From NCBI GenBank assembly GCA_003541985.1, contig DPLM01000229.1:1-12521 (forward strand): DNA of 12,521 nt. The letters are read 5' to 3'. Below the pieces are notes generated by a model. That model saw only the letters and a program-made list of their open reading frames with translations. It did no database searches and was not told where the DNA came from. Positions 7,422 to 12,521 of this stretch are shown here, piece by piece. Positions within the stretch are counted from its first letter, which is position 1. Each line of letters opens with the position of its first letter. This stretch comes from Deltaproteobacteria bacterium. Lineage in GTDB: Bacteria; SAR324; NAC60-12. The position numbers were made by a program, and so were the translations under genes.

Positions 7422-7721
7422 TCAATCAGATGAGGGTGGGATAACTTGTGGATCTTCAGGGTGAGGGCGATAGAGTATGATGGTACGTCCTATAGCCTGA
7501 ATGACTTCCAATGCTGGTTGCTCTTCGAGAATTTTAGCGCATTCCCTTGGTGTATTCGGAGCATTTTCCAACACCTTCAGCTTGATCAACTCATGTTGTA
7601 AAAGTGCAGTATTCAGTTGATCCAGGAACTGATCGCTGAGTCCATTTTTGCCAAGCTGTAACAATGGTTTGAGTGAATGTGCAAGGGCACGAAGTGCGCG
7701 TCGTTGTTTTCCAGTCATCAT
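7422..7721 (-). CDS. yhbY: YhbY-family CRM-domain ribosome-assembly RNA-binding protein
   Basis: This is a 99-residue single CRM domain. Family landmarks are the opening TGKQRRALRALAHSL, the loop LGKNGLS (23-29, GxxG-type RNA contact), ELIKLKVL in the middle, and the ending IGRTIILYR. E. coli YhbY associates with pre-50S particles and is thought to assist large-subunit assembly. I placed the start at the ATG pair 7721/7718. The frame stays open to 7844, but that extension has unrelated sequence and would run through the rsmA start. No strong Shine-Dalgarno site is visible, so ATG at 7748 remains possible. It diverges from rsmA and is probably cotranscribed with metG. Confidence 0.92.
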   Translation of the reverse strand: MMTGKQRRALRALAHSLKPLLQLGKNGLSDQFLDQLNTALLQHELIKLKVLENAPNTPRECAKILEEQPALEVIQAIGRTIILYRPHPEDPQVIPPSSD

Positions 7722-7787
7722 CAGAGAGTTGAGAAAAAAAATGTGCATTCCAACGAACTTTTTCCGCAAAAACAAGTGAATTTCGAT
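7722..7787. promoter_or_regulatory. Divergent 66-bp gap between yhbY and rsmA
   Basis: The two genes point away from each other across 66 AT-rich bases that include an A8 run (about 7734-7741). Promoters for both must lie here or inside the opposing gene starts. On the minus strand CATAAT (7796-7791) is a fair -10 for yhbY but lacks a good -35. No convincing promoter for rsmA was found. Confidence 0.35.
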
Positions 7788-8591
7788 ATGATTATGAAAC
7801 GTAAATGGGGACAGCACTTTCTGGTACGGGAACGCTATGTACAACGTATGATTGAACTGGCTGGTGTGCAGGCTGGGGACAAGGTGTTGGAAATCGGACC
7901 TGGCAGAGGGGTACTGACCAGAGCTATGCTAGAAATTGGCGCTTTTGTAAGAGCAGTAGAAATTGATCCAACCCTGCAAGGTTTTCTGCAGCAGGAATTT
8001 GCAGGATCATCTCAATTTCAGTTGTTATGTGGAGATGCGCTTGAGTTGCTAATCGATGAGCTATTACCTTCAAGTCAACCAGCTCGAATTGTTGCCAACT
8101 TGCCTTATAATGTGGCAACAGCCATTTTTTTTCACTTGCTACCTTGGAGAGAATACTGGAATTCTTGGTCCTTGATGGTTCAGTACGAGGTTGCTCAAAG
8201 AATTTGCGCTACTGCAGGAGGTGGCAAATCGTTCGGTACGCTCTCTCTTGCTGGTAGTCTTGGATTTGACTGTAAATTCGCTTTTGATGTTCCTCCAGAA
8301 GCTTTTGCTCCACCTCCAAAGGTGAACTCTGCTGTTGTACATTTGTTGCCTAGAAAAAGTGGCTGGAGCAAGGAAGAAGAAAAAAACTTTCTGGAATTTG
8401 TGAGGCGTCTCTTCCAACAACGGCGAAAGACATTGATAAGTAATCTGAAACAGCAGTTTCCGGGTTGGTTTCAACGGGAAAGAAGGAGTTTGGAGGAGCG
8501 GTATTTGAAGTTGCGACCCGAAAACCTAGAACTCGAGGATTGGTGTAAACTATACGAACAATTCTGTTGGTACGGATGGTCTCTGCGCTAG
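7788..8591 (+). CDS. rsmA: 16S rRNA (adenine1518-N6/adenine1519-N6)-dimethyltransferase RsmA/KsgA
   Basis: This 267-residue SAM-dependent enzyme dimethylates two adjacent adenines in the 3' hairpin of 16S rRNA during late small-subunit assembly. Motifs in order: the N-terminal KWGQHFL (6-12), SAM motif I LEIGPGRG (34-41), acidic motif II VEID (57-60), GDA (82-84), the catalytic NLPY (104-107), and FAPPPKVNS (173-181). A helical C-terminal domain follows. Length is normal. The frame is open back to an ATG at 7677, but family members begin a few residues before GQHFL, so ATG 7788 (or 7794) is preferred. It is the only plus-strand gene here. Loss of the E. coli homologue gives kasugamycin resistance. 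Confidence 0.95.
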   Translation: MIMKRKWGQHFLVRERYVQRMIELAGVQAGDKVLEIGPGRGVLTRAMLEIGAFVRAVEIDPTLQGFLQQEFAGSSQFQLLCGDALELLIDELLPSSQPARIVANLPYNVATAIFFHLLPWREYWNSWSLMVQYEVAQRICATAGGGKSFGTLSLAGSLGFDCKFAFDVPPEAFAPPPKVNSAVVHLLPRKSGWSKEEEKNFLEFVRRLFQQRRKTLISNLKQQFPGWFQRERRSLEERYLKLRPENLELEDWCKLYEQFCWYGWSLR

Positions 8592-8632
8592 TACGAAAGC
8601 CTACTGTAAGATAGACCTTCGTACTCAGCGCA
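8584..8632. terminator. Inverted repeat shared by the convergent rsmA and hflK 3' ends
   Basis: Bases 8584-8597 pair with 8618-8632 as a 14-bp stem with one bulged C (8626) and a 20-nt loop (8598-8617). The arms contain the rsmA stop (TAG, 8589-8591) and the hflK stop (8625-8627). There is no T-run after the stem on either strand, so it is not a classical intrinsic terminator. Its place between convergent genes still suggests a role in two-way 3'-end formation or mRNA stability. Confidence 0.5.
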
Positions 8633-9704
8633 TGGACGTAGGCTGACGGTCTCCACCATCGGTATTAGCTGCACGTCTAAGTTCGTTGATCGGTAGGAAT
8701 GGCATGAAATTTTGCCCTAACTTCTCATCAGCAATAACCTTGTTGACTTTAGGCAAGACCTCTTCCATTGTTTCGATGTATATTCGAGCCTTGGTGATGT
8801 CTTTGGCTTTGCGGTATTCCTCGTAAATCTGCTCGAAGCGGTTTGCCTTCCCCTGTGCCAGCAGGACTGTCTGCTCAGCGTAGGCCTGTGCGTCGTTCAC
8901 GATTTGCACGCCTTCCCCTCGAGCCTTAGGAATCAGATTGTTCTTGTAACCCTCAGCTTCATTGATCATCTTCTGTTGATCTTCGCGCGCACTGACCACA
9001 TCCTTGAAGGCTTCTTTAACCTCGTCCGGTGGATGCACATCCTGAAGCTTGACATTCACAATGGAGATTCCAGAGTCGTATCCTTTCAGGATTTTCTGTA
9101 GCAAGGTGGCCGTGTTTGTTTCGATCAGACTTTTGCCGACAGTCAGTGCGTCCATCACTTTTGTATCTCCGATAACTTCGCGCATAGCGGATTCGGAAGC
9201 TGCGCGCACTGTCGATTCTGGCTCAGTCAAGTTATACAGGTAGCCTTCCAAATTATTGATTCGATACTGCACAGTAAACTGTACATTTATGATGTTCTCA
9301 TCACCAGTAAGCATCAAGGATTCCTTCAGTACTTGACGGTAACGAGCTGGAGGCCCTGGATCAATTGTACGGAAGCCAATTTCAAGTCGGCGCACCTCCG
9401 TAACTTTCTCTTTGTCTATATTCTCGATAGGCGAGGGCAAATGGTAGTGTGGACCGGGACCGACGACGCGATCAACAACTCCAAAACGCTTTACTACGGC
9501 TTGTTCTTGAGGATCAACTATGAAGAATCCGGTTGCTAGCCAGACAGCGGCTGCAACAACAATCAGAATTAGGCCTGCGTTGCCCTGAGGAAGGCGGTGC
9601 TTGAAGCGGTTCTGCAGATTGTTCAGCAGTTCATCGACATTCGGCGGAGTCGTTTGCTGCTTGTCCCAGGGGGATTTGCGAGGTGGCTTGTTCCAGGAGT
9701 CCAT
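8625..9704 (-). CDS. hflK: HflK-type prohibitin/SPFH membrane protein
   Basis: A 359-residue type II membrane protein. It has a WNKP/PW-rich N-terminal tail like E. coli HflK (WNxP near the start), one transmembrane helix (about 44-63), and then the SPFH/band-7 domain (VDPQEQAVVKRFG onward, about 64-250). A long Glu/Lys/Ala-rich coiled-coil helix follows (about 225-310). In E. coli, HflK and HflC form a large periplasm-facing cage around the FtsH protease and modulate membrane protein turnover. ATG at 9704 is preferred because GGA precedes it and WNKP then sits at the usual position. ATG at 9713 has no ribosome site. The neighbouring genes are map upstream and convergent rsmA downstream, so hflC is not adjacent. 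Confidence 0.93.
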   Translation of the reverse strand: MDSWNKPPRKSPWDKQQTTPPNVDELLNNLQNRFKHRLPQGNAGLILIVVAAAVWLATGFFIVDPQEQAVVKRFGVVDRVVGPGPHYHLPSPIENIDKEKVTEVRRLEIGFRTIDPGPPARYRQVLKESLMLTGDENIINVQFTVQYRINNLEGYLYNLTEPESTVRAASESAMREVIGDTKVMDALTVGKSLIETNTATLLQKILKGYDSGISIVNVKLQDVHPPDEVKEAFKDVVSAREDQQKMINEAEGYKNNLIPKARGEGVQIVNDAQAYAEQTVLLAQGKANRFEQIYEEYRKAKDITKARIYIETMEEVLPKVNKVIADEKLGQNFMPFLPINELRRAANTDGGDRQPTSMR

Positions 9705-9713
9705 GAGATCCAT

Positions 9714-9796
9714 TTATAGAAGTTGGGCGTTGTTACTCTTTGCTAATAGCCTAGAAAGCATAGTAGAAAATACAAGGAAATTCGATGGTTGCTGAT
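9714..9796 (-). promoter_or_regulatory. 83-bp map-hflK intergenic gap, no clear signal
   Basis: The gap is AT-rich. TTGTAT (about 9775-9770) and TACTAT (9765-9760) resemble promoter hexamers but are not properly spaced with each other. No terminator hairpin is seen after map. Read-through from lepB-map, a weak internal promoter, or both remain possible. Confidence 0.25.
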
Positions 9797-10663
9797 TTAG
9801 GCAGTCAGAATTTCTGAGCCATTGGAAGTGACCCGAATGGTGTGTTCCCACTGGGCAGAAAGCGATCCGTCCTGCGTGACAGCCGTCCATCCGTCGCTGA
9901 GTAATTTGCATTCTGGGCGGCCGATGTTGATCATCGGTTCAATGGTGAAGACCATGTTGGGCTGGAGTAATATGCCCGTATCGGGCTTCCCATAATGGAG
10001 AATTTGAGGCTCTTCGTGAAACTCAATACCGACTCCGTGACCGGCAAAGTCTCTGACAACAGAATAGCCTGAACCCTCTGCGTAAGTTTGGATTGCGTGG
10101 CCAATGTCTCCGGTAGTTTTACCAGGCTTCACTTGCTGGATACCGATCTGTAGGCATTGTTGGGTAATATCGACCAAATTTTTTGCCTCTTCTGAGACAT
10201 CGCCAATCAGGAACATTCGGCTTGCGTCACCATAGTAGCCATCTAGGATACTGGTGACGTCGACATTGATAATATCACCGTCCTTGAGTACTTCATTGCC
10301 GGGAATCCCATGGCAGATGACATTGTTGACCGAAGTGCAAATACTTTTTGGAAATCCTACTGCTGATTTGCCACGATAATTGAGTGGTGCAGGGTAGGCG
10401 TTGTTGGCCAAAGTTTCTTCGTGAACCCAGTCATTGATCTGTTCTGTTGTGATGCCAGGACCTATTCGCTCCTGCAACATATCCAGAATCTTCCGGGTTA
10501 GCTGGCTACTACGCCGAATGCCTTCAATCTGCTCTTCTGTCTTGATGATCACTCCTTGGGTTCCTCGTCTTCCGAAAGAGCTCATCTTGTCTCGCAGCAT
10601 GTGGCACTTCTTATATTTTTTGCCACTGCCGCACCAGCACAAATCATTGCGAGAAGTTTTCAT
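9797..10663 (-). CDS. map: Type I methionine aminopeptidase with N-terminal SEC-C zinc motif
   Basis: This 288-residue cytosolic enzyme removes the initiator Met from nascent proteins. The pita-bread metal ligands are all present: D135 (NVDVT), D146 (GDASR), H209 (GHGVG), E242 (IEPM) and E273 (WEHT). Catalytic-site histidines H118 (CHGIP) and H216 (FHEEP) are also in place. Residues 7-22 form a SEC-C motif (CWCGSGKKYKKCH: C9, C11, C20, H21), the zinc finger found at the SecA C-terminus and known from some Map proteins. It probably helps ribosome or nascent-chain contact (inference). The ATG, preceded by GAGAG, lies 19 nt after lepB, so the two genes are likely cotranscribed. Confidence 0.97.
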   Translation of the reverse strand: MKTSRNDLCWCGSGKKYKKCHMLRDKMSSFGRRGTQGVIIKTEEQIEGIRRSSQLTRKILDMLQERIGPGITTEQINDWVHEETLANNAYPAPLNYRGKSAVGFPKSICTSVNNVICHGIPGNEVLKDGDIINVDVTSILDGYYGDASRMFLIGDVSEEAKNLVDITQQCLQIGIQQVKPGKTTGDIGHAIQTYAEGSGYSVVRDFAGHGVGIEFHEEPQILHYGKPDTGILLQPNMVFTIEPMINIGRPECKLLSDGWTAVTQDGSLSAQWEHTIRVTSNGSEILTA

Positions 10664-10682
10664 GGAATCTCTCGGATGCTGC

Positions 10683-11537
10683 TCACCGGAGCAGGGTCAG
10701 TATACGTGAGAACTGATAGCCAGAAGTCAGACTTTCGCGTGGGTCGTGAGACCAGTAGATGATTTGGCCTTTGCCACTGATTTCATCAACATCTACAAAC
10801 CCCCAGTAGCGACTGTCTGCGCTGTTGTAACGGTTGTCTCCCATCACAAATAACTTTCCTTCAGGGATCTGGACTGGTCCAAAGTTACTGACTGGTCCAT
10901 CGCTGAAACTTATAGACTGATCTGATGGCCCTTTTGGGCGATCAAAAAAGGCATAGGGTTCGTCCAATTCTTTCGCATTAATGAAAACTTTGTCATTGCG
11001 AATCTCCAAGGTCTCTCCCGGGAGTCCAATAGTCCTCTTAATGTAATCAACCGACGGATTTTTTGGATAAGGAAAAATGATGATATCTCCCCGTTTGACC
11101 GGATCAGTGAAAACACGGACACCCAAAACCGGAATTTCTGTGCCATAGGTGTACATCGTTGCGAAGATGTGATCACCAATTTGAATGGTAGGGATCATCG
11201 ATCCTGAAGGAATTTTGAAGGGTGCAAACAGGTAGGTACGCACAACGGTAGCGACAATCAGCGCAAATAGTAGTGCTTCAACCCACTCACGAATCGAACG
11301 GTTTGGAATCAGGCGGTCTAAACGAAAATACCCCTTGGCACTTCGAAGAAGGAGTTTTTCGTTGTTACGCACTGCGGCTGTCTCAGGTAACTCTGCTTGC
11401 AATTCTTCGGGAGTTTCGAAGAACCTTTCCTCAAGGTGAGATAGTTGACGGATGACTTCTTCGCTAAGTCCTTTGCGTTGCAGTTTGCGAAAAGTTTTCT
11501 GTGAAAATTTGTAGGAAATGAGAGGAAATAGGTTCAT
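10683..11537 (-). CDS. lepB: Type I signal peptidase (LepB)
   Basis: A 284-residue inner-membrane Ser/Lys peptidase that cleaves signal peptides from exported proteins on the periplasmic side. One hydrophobic helix (about 84-104) is followed by the catalytic box PSGSMIPT with nucleophile S113. GDIIIF (150-155) follows, then YIKRTIGLPGE with general base K167, and the late box GDNRYNSADSRYWGFV (233-248). The first 80 or so residues are charged and helical with no membrane segment. They would be a cytoplasmic extension, unlike the two-helix E. coli enzyme. ATG at 11537 has no good ribosome site; ATGA there overlaps the end of an upstream open frame, which may couple translation. It is followed by map. 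Confidence 0.96.
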   Translation of the reverse strand: MNLFPLISYKFSQKTFRKLQRKGLSEEVIRQLSHLEERFFETPEELQAELPETAAVRNNEKLLLRSAKGYFRLDRLIPNRSIREWVEALLFALIVATVVRTYLFAPFKIPSGSMIPTIQIGDHIFATMYTYGTEIPVLGVRVFTDPVKRGDIIIFPYPKNPSVDYIKRTIGLPGETLEIRNDKVFINAKELDEPYAFFDRPKGPSDQSISFSDGPVSNFGPVQIPEGKLFVMGDNRYNSADSRYWGFVDVDEISGKGQIIYWSHDPRESLTSGYQFSRILTLLR

Positions 11538-11650
11538 GGTGTGGCAGTACTGAGAGCGGACACGGCAGAATCAAGGAAATCAAGAAGATCATCTTTGAGG
11601 CAAGCCTGTAGAGAGGGCAAGGCAAAAGTGAGTTGGATAAGTTTTTGGAT
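11534..11650 (-). other. Open in-frame extension after the glycosyltransferase-like stop, overlapping the lepB start
   Basis: In the frame of the upstream gene, 38 sense codons follow its TGA (11653-11651). They end at a second TGA (11536-11534) that overlaps the lepB ATG as ATGA. The conceptual peptide (IQKLIQLTFALPSLQACL, DDLLDFLD, AVSALSTATP) looks like an amphipathic helical tail but matches nothing I know. The tidy ATGA junction suggests the original coding sequence may have ended there and that the first TGA is a later interruption. No start codon except TTG lies within it. No promoter or terminator was recognised in this 113-bp gap. Confidence 0.35.
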
Positions 11651-12521
11651 TCAAGTACCAGAAAGAGCAAGGTGAGAGAGAGGCTGCTTTTCTGAAGAGC
11701 GAAATATCGTTTCCTGGATGGTGTTGGAGTAACGGAGAACCCCTAATTCATCAAAACTCTGCAGAAAGCGAGAGTTGGGATTCAAACTTTGGCAAAGTTG
11801 CTGACTCTGCTTTGTATTAGTCAAGATCATTTCGGCTTTACCGCAAATTTCTGGAAGTGCTTTTTTATCGGTTCTTTGCCCTGTGTCCTCTGTTTCTAAA
11901 TGATGGTAAATCAGATCACTGAGTCCAGCAGCTTGATTGATATGAGTCCCGTGTGTGAGAAAGGACCAAACAAGTGGGTTTTCCCAGCCAATTTGCTGGA
12001 AACGATGTCGAAGTAGCCAACCAAATAATTTTTGGCGAATGGGGGTTTTGCTCAACAATAGGATTTTACTCGTAGACCAGACGTAGAGATTTGTCTCAGT
12101 TTGACGGATTGGAGAAATCCACATGTTCATCTTCTCCTGCCAGGACAATCTTGTTTGTGATACTCGGGAATTGGCTGCGGCAAATAAAACACGATGACCA
12201 GTTCGAGCTAGATGTTGGGCCAGTTGTTGCTCATAGGAAGAGGAACTTTGATTCCATGCGTGTTCTGTGAGTACAATCAAATCTCTAGGTCGTCGGGAAG
12301 CTGGCCCTAAGCATACCTCTTCCCACCATTGGGCTCTAGAAAAGCGCTGAGTTCCTCGGAAATGCCAATAGCCTTTCAACAGTGCTTTGATCATTGACCA
12401 AGGTAGCAGGTGGATTCTTTGAGAGTAAGCGAAGAGTTGAGACAGTCCCCAGTGCCTCAGATTCCAACTTTGCAGCAGCAGGCGATAACTCAAGAGAGTT
12501 CCAGAAGCATAGATAAACAGC
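11651..12521 (-). CDS. Glycosyltransferase-like protein (GT-B type N-terminal segment), 5' end outside window
   Basis: The frame is open to the right edge, so the true start probably lies outside, although a TTG at 12493 could serve. Numbering from that TTG, residues 1-70 are Trp/Arg-rich and hydrophobic and are not recognised. Residues 72-110 (DLIVLTEHAWNQSSSSYEQQ, GHRVLFAAA) look like the first beta-alpha-beta unit of a GT-B transferase. Residues 173-235 (WSFLTHG, LSDLIYHHLE, AEMILTNTKQS) fit the end of that N-terminal domain. The second, sugar-nucleotide-binding domain is missing, and the frame ends at TGA 11653-11651. This suggests a truncated, decaying or unusual transferase acting in cell-surface glycan synthesis. 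The assignment rests on pattern only. Confidence 0.5.
   Translation of the reverse strand, partial: LFIYASGTLLSYRLLLQSWNLRHWGLSQLFAYSQRIHLLPWSMIKALLKGYWHFRGTQRFSRAQWWEEVCLGPASRRPRDLIVLTEHAWNQSSSSYEQQLAQHLARTGHRVLFAAANSRVSQTRLSWQEKMNMWISPIRQTETNLYVWSTSKILLLSKTPIRQKLFGWLLRHRFQQIGWENPLVWSFLTHGTHINQAAGLSDLIYHHLETEDTGQRTDKKALPEICGKAEMILTNTKQSQQLCQSLNPNSRFLQSFDELGVLRYSNTIQETIFRSSEKQPLSHLALSGT

Noticed and set aside
7677..7787. Upstream in-frame start for rsmA
   Set aside because: It would add 37 residues unlike any RsmA N-terminus and run through the yhbY start. Family members begin just before GQHFL.
7722..7844. Upstream extension of yhbY
   Set aside because: The extra residues are not CRM-like and cover the rsmA start codon. 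YhbY proteins are about 97 residues.
11464..11670. Small minus-strand frame spanning the lepB start
   Set aside because: It overlaps lepB in another frame and has no recognisable features.
1..12521. tRNA, rRNA, CRISPR, insertion sequences or phage genes
   Set aside because: None seen. The window is almost completely filled with recognisable housekeeping genes and has no non-coding stretch over 300 bases.

Overview
This is a bacterial housekeeping region, almost entirely coding. It most likely comes from a Gram-negative organism with a proteobacterial-type gene set: HflK, YhbY, 14-subunit-type complex I genes, and type I signal peptidase beside methionine aminopeptidase. Base composition looks moderate by eye (not computed). 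No tRNA, rRNA, insertion sequence, phage gene or CRISPR array was seen. The separated nuoABCD-HI arrangement and the SEC-C tag on Map suggest a deltaproteobacterial, SAR324-like or related marine lineage, but the sequence alone cannot settle this.

Layout, reading the minus strand from right to left. (1) 12521-11651: the 3' part of a gene with a glycosyltransferase GT-B-like segment, open at the window edge. Its in-frame stop is followed by 38 further open codons that reach the lepB start. (2) 11537-9797: lepB and map, tightly spaced. (3) 9704-8625: hflK, with no hflC beside it. (4) 7788-8591: rsmA, the only plus-strand gene. It converges on hflK, and a bulged 14-bp inverted repeat spans both stop codons. 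It diverges from yhbY. (5) 7721-5492: yhbY and metG, 22 nt apart. (6) 5393-778: nuoA-nuoB-nuoC-nuoD-nuoH-nuoI behind a near-consensus sigma70-type promoter. (7) 764-1: a ThyX-like gene starting at TTG 13 nt after nuoI and running off the left edge.

Together the genes cover respiratory complex I (the connecting module B/C/D/I plus membrane subunits A and H), protein maturation and quality control at the inner membrane (LepB, Map, HflK), and translation or ribosome assembly (MetRS, RsmA, YhbY). The nuo run lacks E, F and G between D and H. After I it moves directly to a flavin-dependent thymidylate-synthase relative instead of nuoJ, so the remaining complex I genes must lie elsewhere.

I see no clear evidence of a new defence, mobile or biosynthetic system. 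The points most worth a second look are the ThyX-like gene with a degenerate signature inside the nuo operon, the truncated glycosyltransferase-like frame with its open extension, the solitary hflK, and the hairpin shared by rsmA and hflK.
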